This document shows positions 1 to 8,178 of a stretch of 64,000 bases of DNA, piece by piece (position 1 is the stretch's first letter; each line of letters opens with the position of its first letter). Position numbers and translations under genes: made by a program. The DNA is from Pirellulaceae bacterium. GTDB lineage: Bacteria; Planctomycetota; Planctomycetia; Pirellulales; Pirellulaceae. The notes below the pieces were generated by a model. It had not been told where the DNA came from. It saw only the letters and a list, made by a program, of their open reading frames with translations, and made no database searches. The DNA is taken from assembly GCA_020852965.1 (NCBI GenBank), contig JADYZV010000028.1, positions 62,001 to 126,000 of the forward strand. Direction: 5' to 3'.

Positions 1-176
1 GCTTCTTGCTTTAAAGCTCCGTGACAAGAAAAACAACGTGCGCGAAACAGTGGCTTGAGCTGCGCGCTGTAGAGTTCCAATGCTTGGGGACCGAAGTCGG
101 TGCCGAGCCCAAGACTAGGAAGCAGGGTGAACCAAGCGAATAGACAGAGTGTTAGGACGACTGCTTGGCGAATCAT
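1..176 (-). CDS. Secreted planctomycete cytochrome c-type (PSCyt1) protein, N-terminal part
   Basis: The reading frame starts at the ATG complementary to 174-176 and stays open to the window edge, so only about 58 residues are visible. The N-terminus ([20 protein letters not shown]) is a signal peptide. It is followed by [18 protein letters not shown], whose CFSCH is a CxxCH heme c motif in the context typical of PSCyt1 domains, which usually precede DUF1549 and DUF1553. In planctomycetes such proteins are exported and paired with DUF1501 proteins; their function is not settled. The start is supported by a GGAGGAGC ribosome-binding site 9 nt upstream. What lies beyond the heme motif cannot be seen, so a smaller c-type cytochrome is possible. 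Confidence 0.8.
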   Translation of the reverse strand, partial: MIRQAVVLTLCLFAWFTLLPSLGLGTDFGPQALELYSAQLKPLFRARCFSCHGALKQE

Positions 177-185
177 GGTACATTT

Positions 186-193
186 GCTCCTCC
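186..193 (-). promoter_or_regulatory. Ribosome binding site of the PSCyt1 gene
   Basis: On the minus strand this reads GGAGGAGC, a strong Shine-Dalgarno sequence 9 nt before the ATG at 176. It fixes the start of the gene that leaves the window. Confidence 0.65.
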
Positions 194-362
194 ACATGCG
201 TCTTCAGGCTGGACAGGATTCGTTGTGGATTCAGGCGGGGATTGCGAGGGTTCACGAGCGGTTGATGATCACGGATAGAACCCCCTACCGCTTAACTTAC
301 TTGTCTTCGGTAGCAAAGGCAAGTAACATTGTCAGCGAAAACACTGTCACCAAGCACTAAAG

Positions 363-481
363 CAACGTTACGAGTCCCTTTCCTGTAGTGGACGAGTTTA
401 CGAGTCCCTGTGGTGTTGTGGACGAGGTTACTAGTCCCTGTGGTGCGATATACGTCAGGGACTCGTTACCTCGTCCACTAC
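363..481. repeat. R1 palindromic repeat cluster
   Basis: Two direct copies of the R1 unit (GTAGTGGACGAG..ACGAGTCCCTG) lie at 385-410 and 415-440, with a fragment at 363-380. An inverted copy (CAGGGACTCG..CGTCCACTAC) lies at 456-481. Direct and inverted copies can fold into a 26-bp stem. The same unit recurs at 5556, 17281, 18876 and 42668, usually just after a stop codon. The rest of the 177-508 gap shows no gene; it must hold the divergent promoters, but none is recognisable. Confidence 0.85.
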
Positions 482-508
482 AAGTACTGAATCTATCGCG
501 AAGTGCGC

Positions 509-1687
509 ATGAAAATCACTGCTATCGAAACTGTTGTATGCCATGCCAAGATGCGCAATTGGGTATTTGTAAAGGTTCTCACTGACCAACCGGGCTTGTG
601 GGGCTGGGGGGAAGCGACACTCGAATGGCATACGCGCAGCATCGTCGGTGCCATCGCCGATCTATCGGAACTACTGGTTGGCGAAGACCCAACCCGCGTC
701 GAACACCTGTGGCAAATGATGTGGCGACAGCACTTTTGGCACGGAAGTGGAGTGGTGAGATCGACGGCGATCGCCGGGATCGACTTGGCATTATGGGACA
801 TCGTCGGCAAGTCACATAACGTACCGCTGCACAAACTGTGGGGAGGACCGGTGCGTGACTATGTTCGATTGTACTGTCACTTGGGCGGAGGCAATCTCGA
901 CAGCTTTTACAATACTCCGGTCGACAATGCGAAGCAATTTGCCGACTTGGCGTCGCAGGCGGTGGCCGATGGTTTTACGGCTTTCAAATCGATGGCGGTA
1001 CCACCCACGATGCCCGTCGAGGGACTCAAAGCGATCAAGTCGGCGACCGCTTGCGTGGCGGCGATGCGTGATGCGGTCGGAGACGACATCGACATCATGG
1101 TCGATTGTCACGCGCGACCTTCGCCTGCCATGGGGATGCAATTTGCCAAGGCACTCGATCCGTACGGTCTGTACTTTCTAGAAGAGCCATGCTGGCCCGA
1201 GAACTTGACCAGTCTGGCGGCTATCAACGCGGCGGTAGCTACTCCCATTGCCACTGGGGAACGCCTGACGCACTTGGCAGCCTTCCGCGATCTGTTTGCA
1301 GTACGTGGCTGCGAGATCTGCCAACTCGACCTCACGCACTGTGGTGGCTTCAGTGAAGCGCGTCGCATCGCCGCCTTGGCCGATGCTCATCGCATTGCGC
1401 TGGCACCGCACAATCCGCAAGGTCCAGTCAGCACTGCAGCCTCGATCGAGTTCGGCTTTTCTCAGCCGTCGTACATCATCTGTGAATCGGTACATGCCGA
1501 CGTTCCGTGGCGCGCCGACATTGTCGAAGAGGGTTTTACCATCGACCCGAAGACGCGCACGGTAGCGCCCAACACCAAGCCCGGCTTAGGTATTTCGATC
1601 GACGAAGACGCGGTCCGCAAACATCCGTTCCAACAAGAAGTACTGCAACGCGTGTTCTACCGCGACGGTGCCGTAGGAGACTGGTAA
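509..1687 (+). CDS. Enolase-superfamily sugar-acid dehydratase (galactonate dehydratase-like)
   Basis: A 392-residue mandelate racemase/muconate lactonizing enzyme fold. Residues 1-115 form the capping domain and the rest the TIM barrel. The barrel shows the metal and catalytic set of acid-sugar dehydratases: D199 in DCHAR, E225 in EEP, E251 in GER and H301 in PHNPQGP. Family members remove water from a hexonate or similar acid to give a 2-keto-3-deoxy acid; the substrate here is unknown. The next gene starts 2 nt after the stop, and a DapA-type aldolase and an MFS permease follow, which fits dehydratase, aldolase and importer of one catabolic route. ATG 509 was preferred to GTG 503; no clear ribosome-binding site separates them. 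Confidence 0.88.
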   Translation: MKITAIETVVCHAKMRNWVFVKVLTDQPGLWGWGEATLEWHTRSIVGAIADLSELLVGEDPTRVEHLWQMMWRQHFWHGSGVVRSTAIAGIDLALWDIVGKSHNVPLHKLWGGPVRDYVRLYCHLGGGNLDSFYNTPVDNAKQFADLASQAVADGFTAFKSMAVPPTMPVEGLKAIKSATACVAAMRDAVGDDIDIMVDCHARPSPAMGMQFAKALDPYGLYFLEEPCWPENLTSLAAINAAVATPIATGERLTHLAAFRDLFAVRGCEICQLDLTHCGGFSEARRIAALADAHRIALAPHNPQGPVSTAASIEFGFSQPSYIICESVHADVPWRADIVEEGFTIDPKTRTVAPNTKPGLGISIDEDAVRKHPFQQEVLQRVFYRDGAVGDW

Positions 1688-1689
1688 TC

Positions 1690-3225
1690 ATGCCCTCGCA
1701 CCCAACCTCTTCAAAGTGGCCCGACGCTCCACCGTCGGATCCCCTCCCTTCCCAACCACCTTCCAGATTCCAACACGCTTCGTCAAAGTGGCCCGACGCT
1801 CCGCCGTCGGATTCCAACCCCTCCCTACTTCCTTCCCGGTTCCAACACGCTTCGTTCGACGGCCGCATCGGCCTCGCTCGTGCCGATATCACACCACCAA
1901 TTGGTGTCTATTCGCGCAATTGGGGCGCGGCTAAGCATGACGTAGCCGAATCGATCCATCAACCTCTGACCTTGACAGCCTTGGCATTGTCAACGCATTC
2001 TCAAGCTACACCAACATTGGTGCTCGTCGATGCCGATCTAGGCTGGTGGAAAACGCCCAATACGTTTGCCGAGTTTCAGCGGCGCGTGTTGGCTGAACTA
2101 TCGCTCGATTCAGCTCAGTTTATCTTTGCCTTGTCGCACACGCACGCTGGACCTCCACTGATGCAACCCGACGACTCGCTACCGGGGAGCGAATTGTTGC
2201 AAGAGTGGATGAAAGCGCTGGTCGACACCACGGTCGATACCGTCCGCAAGGCATCGCAAACGATGTCTGAGGCGACCCTCGATTGGCACCACGGGCAATG
2301 CTCGCTGGCAGCCATGCGCGACTTGCCCGAGCCGACGACAACCGACGCCGACACAAAAGCTGCTCGGTTTCTGTGCGGCTACAATCCTCAGGGTGAACCC
2401 GACCAGACTTTGCTAATAGGGCGCATCACTGACCGACAAGGCGCACTGCGAGGCACGTTGGTCAATTATGCTTGTCATCCGACCACATTGGCTGCTGAAA
2501 ACAAAGCGATCTCACCCGATTATGTCGGTGCAATGCGCCAGACGATCGAGAACTTTACTTCGGTCCCTGCCCTGTTTCTGCTGGGGATGTGCGGCGATCT
2601 GGCACCGCGCTATCAGTATGTCGGCGATTCCGAAGTGGCTGATCGCCATGGCAGGCAACTCGGTTTCGCCGCGCTGGCCGCGCTGCATGACATGGAACCG
2701 GCAGGGACCTCGCTCGACTACTGCGGCGTGCTCGAATCAGGAGCACCGCTGGCGATGTGGGAGCATCGGCCAAGACATCTGCCTGAAGAATTGCTTGCGA
2801 CACAACGCTTAGTACAACTACCATTAAAAAATTGGCCTTCGGCATCAGAGCTCGAACAGCAACGCTTGGCTTGCAACGATCGAGCGATCGAAGAACGGCT
2901 ACGACGAAAACGCGACATACGGCTCGGTATCGGTGATGGTTCCAACTACGAAATTCCGATCTATGCGTGGCGGATCGGCGAGGCGGTACTGGTCGGCAGT
3001 TGCTGCGAACCCTACTCGTGCTTACAGCAGGAATTGCGTAGGCGTTTCCCAGCTTGCACTTTAATTTGTATGAACTTGGTCAATGGTTCCATGGGCTATC
3101 TCCCCCCTGCTCCGCTTTACGATCGCGACGTCTATCCCGTTTGGCAGACGCCGTTTGATCGTGGCAGCCTTGAGTTAACTTTGGAAGCTTTCACAGGAGC
3201 CATCGAAGATGTCCGCAAGCGTTAA
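1690..3225 (+). CDS. Neutral/alkaline ceramidase-like protein with repeat-derived N-terminus
   Basis: 511 residues. From about residue 57 ([17 protein letters not shown]) it follows the N-terminal domain of neutral/alkaline non-lysosomal ceramidases, with HTHAGPP (H150) and NYACHPTT (H263) as likely zinc ligands and a late NGSMGYLPP motif. The segment around GMCGDLAPR has alanine where true ceramidases carry the nucleophilic serine, so amidase activity is doubtful; planctomycetes have many such relatives of unknown role. Residues 8-55 are two 24-residue tandem copies of [18 protein letters not shown], translated from repeat R2. No signal peptide is seen. The ATG lies 2 nt after the previous stop, and the 3' end overlaps the next gene by 17 nt, so the genes are probably co-translated. 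The true start may be downstream of the repeats. Confidence 0.8.
   Translation: MPSHPTSSKWPDAPPSDPLPSQPPSRFQHASSKWPDAPPSDSNPSLLPSRFQHASFDGRIGLARADITPPIGVYSRNWGAAKHDVAESIHQPLTLTALALSTHSQATPTLVLVDADLGWWKTPNTFAEFQRRVLAELSLDSAQFIFALSHTHAGPPLMQPDDSLPGSELLQEWMKALVDTTVDTVRKASQTMSEATLDWHHGQCSLAAMRDLPEPTTTDADTKAARFLCGYNPQGEPDQTLLIGRITDRQGALRGTLVNYACHPTTLAAENKAISPDYVGAMRQTIENFTSVPALFLLGMCGDLAPRYQYVGDSEVADRHGRQLGFAALAALHDMEPAGTSLDYCGVLESGAPLAMWEHRPRHLPEELLATQRLVQLPLKNWPSASELEQQRLACNDRAIEERLRRKRDIRLGIGDGSNYEIPIYAWRIGEAVLVGSCCEPYSCLQQELRRRFPACTLICMNLVNGSMGYLPPAPLYDRDVYPVWQTPFDRGSLELTLEAFTGAIEDVRKR
1711..1858 (+). repeat. 72-bp tandem duplication carrying R2 palindromes inside a gene
   Basis: Two R2 copies read here as AAGTGGCCCGACGCTCC and so on, at 1714-1738 and 1786-1810. 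They are spaced 72 bp apart, and each is followed by a copy of TTCCAACACGCTTCGT (1769-1784 and 1843-1858). The 72-bp period equals 24 codons and keeps the ceramidase-like frame open. Confidence 0.9.
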
Positions 3226-4126
3226 GCCGGCCTTACAGGGTGTGTTGCCTGTGCTGCATACTCCGCTTACTGACTCAGGTCTGATCGATCGCGAAACGTT
3301 ACAGCGCGAGATCGAGTGGGCCTTTCAGACAGGCGCCGATGGCGTAGTGGTAGCCATGGTCAGCGAGATCCTGCGACTCGGCTACCACGGTCGCAAGCAA
3401 TTGGCCGAATTGGTTTGCGAAGTAGCAAAAGACCGAGGCTCGATCGTCATTAGCGTGGGTGCCGAGAGCATTCCCGAAGCGCTCGACTTTGCCCAACACG
3501 CAGAGCTATTGGGGGCCAGTGCGGTGATGGCTATCCCGCCGGTAGCGACGAGCCTCAGTGCGCGAGCGAGCTGCGATTATTTTTCCGCGATTGCTGCCAG
3601 CATCTCCATTCCACTGATCGTCCAAGATGCATCGGGCTACGTGGGAGCTTCGATCGACTTGTCGGTCTACCTCGAGCTATTGGAACAGTTCGGTAGCGAG
3701 CGCATCTACTTCAAGCCCGAGGCGAGTCCGTTGGGTCCAAACCTGTCGAAACTGCGCGACGCTACCAAAGGGGAGGCGCGGATCTTTGAGGGCTCGGGGG
3801 GCATCAACTTGGTCGACTGTTATCGTCGCGGTATCGTAGGAACGATGCCGGGCACCGATCTACTCGACGGCATCGTCGCTCTGTGGCAAGCACTAGTAGC
3901 CCGCGACGACGATCGCATCTACGAGCTCTCATTGCCAATTTGCGGCTTGGTTGCTCTGCAATTACAAGCTGGATTGGATGGTTTCTTAGCCATTGAAAAA
4001 TACCTATTGCAAAAGCGCGGGCTGTTCCCCAACACCCTGCAGATTCAGCCTACCGCATGGCAAATCGACGCGGAGACACAAGCCGAAGTAGATCGCTTGT
4101 TCGCTCGCATGCAAGCAGCCCTTTAG
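3209..4126 (+). CDS. DapA-family (class I) lyase or aldolase
   Basis: 305 residues of the dihydrodipicolinate synthase/N-acetylneuraminate lyase TIM-barrel family, close to the usual length. The Schiff-base lysine is K169 in IYFKPEASP. The segment that normally reads YNVP is VQDASGY (138-144), so this is unlikely to be a true dihydrodipicolinate synthase. Members next to enolase-superfamily dehydratases usually cleave or dehydrate 2-keto-3-deoxy sugar acids. The ATG at 3209 has CAGGAGCC about 9 nt upstream, inside the end of the preceding gene, and the stop touches the ATG of the transporter gene. Position and family point to the second step of the same pathway; the substrate is inferred, not seen. 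Confidence 0.85.
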   Translation: MSASVKPALQGVLPVLHTPLTDSGLIDRETLQREIEWAFQTGADGVVVAMVSEILRLGYHGRKQLAELVCEVAKDRGSIVISVGAESIPEALDFAQHAELLGASAVMAIPPVATSLSARASCDYFSAIAASISIPLIVQDASGYVGASIDLSVYLELLEQFGSERIYFKPEASPLGPNLSKLRDATKGEARIFEGSGGINLVDCYRRGIVGTMPGTDLLDGIVALWQALVARDDDRIYELSLPICGLVALQLQAGLDGFLAIEKYLLQKRGLFPNTLQIQPTAWQIDAETQAEVDRLFARMQAAL

Positions 4127-5554
4127 ATGCCATCCATCCCAACCACAATCCGCTATCGCACGCTGACCTGGCTGACGCTGGCCGCTAGCTTAGCCTATCT
4201 GTGCCGTAACGCAGTGAGCGTGGCCGAGAGCACCATCCGCGCAGACATTGGCTTTAGCCTCACGCAGTCTGGATGGTTTATGGGCGCGTTCTTCTGGAGC
4301 TATGCACTGCTCCAAGTCCCCAGCGGTTGGTTGGTTCAGCGATGGGGAACGCGCATTACGCTCAGTCTGTTCGCCTTCATCTGGTCGGCGGCTACATTTG
4401 GAATTGGCGTAGCCCCTGGGTTTGGATTATTGATTGTGGCGCAGTTGGTCATGGGCTGCGCACAGGCGGGTATCTTCCCTGCCTCGGTGGACTCGATTCG
4501 ACACTGGATGCCACTTAGTCAACGTTCACTCGGCTGTGGCTTCTTGGCGGCTGGTATGCAAGTGGGCGCGGTGCTGGCCAGTGGTCTGACGGGGCTATTG
4601 CTCGAACCATTTGGCTGGCGCTGGGTGTTCGTCGGCTTTGCGATTCCTGGCGTGTTGTGGACGGTTGGGTTCTATTTGCGGTTCCGTGATGATCCGCGAA
4701 AAGATCCGCGCGTCAATGCAGCCGAGCTTGCGCTGATTCGTGCGGGGAGCGTGGATGAGGAGGTGGGGGATGAGGAGGTGGGGGAGAAAAAGGTTGAGGA
4801 GTTAAGTGCTTTGGGGAGAGGGGGAGTTGGGAGAGGGGGAGTTGGGAGTGGGGGAGTTGGGAGTGGAGAAAACCGACGCGGAGCGTCGGGCCACATTGAG
4901 GGCCACATTAACACGGGAAAGTCGGAGAGAGTTAGTCAATGGAGTGAGTTGGTGGCGATGGCGCGAGCGCCGGTTATGTGGTGGCTGTGTGGTCAACAAA
5001 TCTGCCGTAGCGCGGGCTATATGTTCTTCGCCAGTTGGTTTCCAACCTTTCTGCAAGAGACACGCGGCGTTTCGGTGGCCCAGTCGGGTTTCTTGCAAGG
5101 CCTCGTACTCGGTGGAACCCTGGCGGGAAGCCTATTTAGTGGCAGGTTGGTCGACTGGATTTGGCTTCGCACTGGCAGCCTGCGGTTGAGTCGCAGTGGC
5201 GTGGGTGGAACGGCCTTAGCATCCTGCGGACTGCTGATTCTGGCGGCGTGGTTCGTACAAAGCGCGGCCCTGGCCATCGCTCTGTTGAGCGTGGGTGCCT
5301 TTTTGGCGGCGCTAGCTGGCCCGTGCTCGATTGCCAGCACGATTGACATAGGCGGCAGCCGTGTGCCGCAAGTTTTTGGGCTGATGAACATGGCAGGCAA
5401 CCTGGCCGCAGCCGCCTGCCCCATACTGGTGGGCAAGCTATTCGGGTGGACCGCAAACTGGAATTTGGTATTGCTGTTGTTTGCAGGAGTGTATCTGCTC
5501 GGCGGACTATGCTGGGTTTTCGTCAACCCACAAAAACATATCGACTCCGCTTGA
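4127..5554 (+). CDS. MFS transporter (anion:cation symporter type) with repeat-derived central loop
   Basis: 475 residues, twelve predicted membrane helices in two halves. The first half carries [19 protein letters not shown] and the RWGTR loop typical of the ACS family, which imports hexuronates, galactonate, tartrate and similar acids. This fits uptake for the adjacent dehydratase and aldolase. The ATG directly follows the previous TAG. The cytoplasmic loop between helices 6 and 7 (about residues 205-265) is enlarged by low-complexity sequence. It runs through a doubled DEEVG, then four units of the [10 protein letters not shown] type from a 15-bp minisatellite (R9), then RRGASGHIE from an R2 palindrome. 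The loop is the most tolerant place for such growth, so transport is probably intact. Confidence 0.88.
   Translation: MPSIPTTIRYRTLTWLTLAASLAYLCRNAVSVAESTIRADIGFSLTQSGWFMGAFFWSYALLQVPSGWLVQRWGTRITLSLFAFIWSAATFGIGVAPGFGLLIVAQLVMGCAQAGIFPASVDSIRHWMPLSQRSLGCGFLAAGMQVGAVLASGLTGLLLEPFGWRWVFVGFAIPGVLWTVGFYLRFRDDPRKDPRVNAAELALIRAGSVDEEVGDEEVGEKKVEELSALGRGGVGRGGVGSGGVGSGENRRGASGHIEGHINTGKSERVSQWSELVAMARAPVMWWLCGQQICRSAGYMFFASWFPTFLQETRGVSVAQSGFLQGLVLGGTLAGSLFSGRLVDWIWLRTGSLRLSRSGVGGTALASCGLLILAAWFVQSAALAIALLSVGAFLAALAGPCSIASTIDIGGSRVPQVFGLMNMAGNLAAAACPILVGKLFGWTANWNLVLLLFAGVYLLGGLCWVFVNPQKHIDSA
4812..4868 (+). repeat. R9 15-bp minisatellite inside the MFS gene
   Basis: About four copies of GGGGGAGTTGGGAGA or its GT variant in tandem, in frame (5 residues per copy). 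The same 15-bp unit occurs at 34005-34042 inside the TolC-like gene, in another reading frame. Confidence 0.88.
4873..4897 (+). repeat. R2 palindrome inside the MFS gene
   Basis: CCGACGCGGAGCGTCGG followed by GCCACATT, a 25-nt variant lacking one G of the 26-nt form. A shortened copy, GGGCCACATT, follows at 4901-4910. It is translated as [12 protein letters not shown]. Confidence 0.88.
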
Positions 5555-5555
5555 T

Positions 5556-5653
5556 GTAGTGGACGAGGTTACGAGTCCCTGTGTGTAGTGGACGAGGTCA
5601 CGAGTCGTCCGTGTGATCCCGACGTTTCAGGGACGCGTAACCTCGTCCACTAC
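5556..5653. repeat. R1 repeat cluster between convergent genes
   Basis: It starts 2 nt after the transporter stop and ends 5 nt before the end of the opposite gene. Two direct R1 units are followed by one inverted unit, giving a long stem. It may act as a bidirectional transcript end, though no T-run is present. Confidence 0.85.
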
Positions 5654-5658
5654 ATCCA

Positions 5659-6732
5659 CTAGCCAAGCCACATATCCAAATTGTCGCGAATGAAGTCATC
5701 GTCGGTTAATTCCGGATAGCTGCGACAAACTCGCGAAATCTCTTCGGCCTGCCCCGGGCTAAGCTGCTCGTGGGGATCCAGGCACCACGTCCCTAGCAAC
5801 AGCCCTTGGCGACGAAGCACTTCGTGAATACCAGCGATGCAACCTCGATAGTCGTTGGCCGCATCGAAGATGGCCGCATTCATGTCGGTGATCTGGTTAG
5901 CCAGCGTCAAGAGCTCGCTTAGTCTTTCGTTTTTGTATCCGCTTTCGCGAGCAACCTTCAAGCGTTCCATCCATGCTACGGCGGCCTGGGTCCAGCAGGC
6001 CCAATGCCCGAGCAGCCCTCCGCAAAAACCGATGCGGCTATCGCTTCCGCGCTCAAAGGAATACTCGCTGAGCAGATCGACGACAATCGAGTCGTCATTG
6101 CCCGTTAGTAGCGCGATCTCCGCTGCGCGACCACTTTCCTGTACGGCTCGCATGACATCTAAAGTTTGATAGCGATTAAATGGAGCGACCTTGATGGCTA
6201 CCACTTCCGGAATTTGACAAAACCGGGACCAAAAGTCGAAGCTCAAGCGGCGTCCACCGACCGAGGGCTGAAGATAGAAACCGACGAGTGGAATGGACTG
6301 GCTAACACACCGCGCATGTTCGATCAGATCGTCATCCGCGCGATCGGACCAAGCGGCCAAGGACAGCAGCCCAGCGTGATACCCGAGCGAAGCGGCCAGC
6401 TCAGCCTCTTGAACAGCCTGCGCGGTTTCACCGCAGAGGCCGGTGATCATTAAAGGCTGACGCTGGGGGAACTCCCCGGCGACCTCGCAAGCCAATTCGA
6501 GCACGGGCTGCAACAGGTTGAATTGGGGCTCGCGAATGGAAAACTGAGTCGTGTGGACAGCGACGGCCAAGCCTCCTGCACCGGCGGACAGATAGTAGCG
6601 CGACAAGGCGCGTTGCCGTTGCGGATCGAGTTTTCGATCGGCGGTTAGCGCCAGTGGATGAGCTGGGATGACCAAGCCTGCGCGCAGGCGCTGCCGAAGT
6701 TGGTCGCTGGTCAGTTGGTTTGATTGCGGCAT
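5659..6732 (-). CDS. DapA-family (dihydrodipicolinate synthase-like) protein
   Basis: 357 residues, longer than the usual 290-310 through a C-terminal extension. The barrel starts with GLVIPAHPLALTADRKLD, and the probable Schiff-base lysine is K181 in VAIKVAPFN. It is only distantly similar to the DapA-type protein at 3209 and is not a recent duplicate. Family enzymes form or cleave pyruvate adducts, and the substrate here cannot be named. It lies 21 nt downstream of the extended-SDR gene at 6754, so the two are probably one transcript that converges with the dehydratase run. An alternative is a glycosyl-acid dehydratase-like activity, since DapA relatives beside epimerase-like genes vary widely. 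Confidence 0.78.
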   Translation of the reverse strand: MPQSNQLTSDQLRQRLRAGLVIPAHPLALTADRKLDPQRQRALSRYYLSAGAGGLAVAVHTTQFSIREPQFNLLQPVLELACEVAGEFPQRQPLMITGLCGETAQAVQEAELAASLGYHAGLLSLAAWSDRADDDLIEHARCVSQSIPLVGFYLQPSVGGRRLSFDFWSRFCQIPEVVAIKVAPFNRYQTLDVMRAVQESGRAAEIALLTGNDDSIVVDLLSEYSFERGSDSRIGFCGGLLGHWACWTQAAVAWMERLKVARESGYKNERLSELLTLANQITDMNAAIFDAANDYRGCIAGIHEVLRRQGLLLGTWCLDPHEQLSPGQAEEISRVCRSYPELTDDDFIRDNLDMWLG

Positions 6733-6753
6733 TCGCTACCCTCTAGCTGAAGC

Positions 6754-7803
6754 TTAGTATTTTCCATCACGAGTGGCAAAGTGGGTCGGTTTGTTCAGCG
6801 TCGGCCCATCGTTGACTGTCCAGTGCGCGATCCACTCGAGCATTTGCTGTAAACCGACCTGTGGCATTCCAAATTTTTCTTGCATGCGCTCGGTGTTGCT
6901 CAGCAGAGCGGTGGGAGCTTCACTACCCACAAATTGTGGCTGGCGATCCATGAGTTTCCCGAGCTGCTCGGCGACGGTGCGTACCGAATAGCGCTCGGGG
7001 CTCGTTAGGTTGATCAACTCCGCCGGCACCTGGCAATGAGCGAAGCTGCGTAGGATTATCTCATTGGCATCCCCCTGCCAAATGGCGTTGAAGTAGCCCA
7101 TCGTCAAGTCGATCGGCTCGCCGCGCCAGATCTTCCCAGCCAATTCGGTCAAAACTCCGTAACGCAAATCGTGAGCGTAGTTGAGTCGCATCAAGACGGT
7201 CGGAGTCGCATGTCGCGAGGCATAATATTGAAAAATTCGCTCGCGAGCTACCGCAGCGTTGGGATACTCACCTAGCGGAGTGAGTGGATCGGACTCGCGG
7301 CTCCCCTCCGTTTCGATCGGCACCAGCGGATAGACGTTGCCGGTGGAGAGGGCCACGATTTTGGAGCCTGCAAAGCGCTCGCAGACGTGAACCGGGGCGA
7401 TCGTATTGGTGGCCCACGTCGGCACGGGATCATTGCTAGTACCAAACTTCATTCCGACCAGATAGACCACATTGGCACTATCGGGCAGCGCTTGCAATTG
7501 ATCGCGATTCAAAACGTCGGCAGAGTGCGTTTCGACTCCCCCCTTCTCCAATTCCAGCCGCGAGTCGGGGTCGCTGAAGCGGCTGACCGCGATGATGCGA
7601 ATTTGCGATTGAGCCTGCTGGGCAGCGCGACATGCCAGCAGCGCCAGCGAGGGTCCCATTTTCCCTCCGGCCCCGAGAATGACCAGCGGATCGGCAAGCG
7701 AGCGCATCACTTCGACCAGCGCTGTGGACGGTGCGGTCAACAGCTCATCTAATTGACCTTCGCTTTCAATGAAATGAGGTAGATTCATAGTTGGCAGATC
7801 CAT
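6754..7803 (-). CDS. NAD-dependent epimerase/dehydratase family protein (extended SDR), atypical active site
   Basis: 349 residues. A Rossmann fold opens with VILGAGGKMG (41-50), the dinucleotide-binding glycine motif, and the rest follows extended SDRs such as sugar epimerases, with the serine segment ALSTGNVYP. The YxxxK active-site motif is altered: Y180 is followed by PNAA, so the lysine position holds alanine (A184). A classical epimerase mechanism is therefore uncertain and the protein may bind NAD without that chemistry. The ATG at 7803 was chosen over a TTG at 7815; neither has a clear ribosome-binding site. It lies upstream of the DapA-like gene in the same direction. Confidence 0.75.
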   Translation of the reverse strand: MDLPTMNLPHFIESEGQLDELLTAPSTALVEVMRSLADPLVILGAGGKMGPSLALLACRAAQQAQSQIRIIAVSRFSDPDSRLELEKGGVETHSADVLNRDQLQALPDSANVVYLVGMKFGTSNDPVPTWATNTIAPVHVCERFAGSKIVALSTGNVYPLVPIETEGSRESDPLTPLGEYPNAAVARERIFQYYASRHATPTVLMRLNYAHDLRYGVLTELAGKIWRGEPIDLTMGYFNAIWQGDANEIILRSFAHCQVPAELINLTSPERYSVRTVAEQLGKLMDRQPQFVGSEAPTALLSNTERMQEKFGMPQVGLQQMLEWIAHWTVNDGPTLNKPTHFATRDGKY

Positions 7804-7910
7804 TGAAATTAGCAAGGAAGCAATTAGGTCTTCAGCAAGTGATGCAATATATTAGGCACTCACCCACACGTTTCCAAGCATAGTATAGGCAGCCGTGACT
7901 AGCGCTTAAA

Positions 7911-8138
7911 CTCGGATTATTCGTAACCCGCAGCGTCAGCAAGGACGCTTGGTTTAAATCGAAATCTTTAAAGTATGAATTACCTTTGCTCTACGCAATC
8001 CGTTTTTAGTTGATTCAAACGTCCTTGCTGACGCTGCGGGTTACGATTTGCATAGCAGCCTGCTTTTGCTCCTAGGACCCACACCGTTCCGATATTATCG
8101 CTTGCTTCGTTTTCACGCAAACTCATGAATAATCCGAG
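7911..8138. repeat. R6 nested inverted-repeat element (MITE-like)
   Basis: Inner arms are a perfect 27-bp inverted pair, 7921-7947 and 8020-8046 (core AACCCGCAGCGTCAGCAAGG), around a 72-bp AT-richer centre. Outer arms CTCGGATTATTC (7911-7922) and GAATAATCCGAG (8127-8138) are also perfect inverts. The unit occupies most of the 7804-8178 gap, which holds no gene. Only this copy of the inner arm was seen in the window. Confidence 0.85.
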
Positions 8139-8178
8139 TTAGACGGCATACTATGTCGTGCAACCTATGAGTAGGGTC

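Noticed and set aside
100..360. Open frame of 86 codons on the plus strand
   Set aside because: It runs antisense to the signal peptide and heme motif of the PSCyt1 gene and into the gap; composition is not protein-like and no ribosome-binding site is present.
1507..1689. Longer N-terminus for the ceramidase-like gene starting at 1507
   Set aside because: The upstream 61 codons lie inside the dehydratase gene in another frame and have a basic, non-protein-like composition; the ATG at 1690 follows the previous stop directly.
5556..5653. R1 cluster as a rho-independent terminator
   Set aside because: A strong stem is present, but no T-run follows on either strand, so it was recorded as a repeat.
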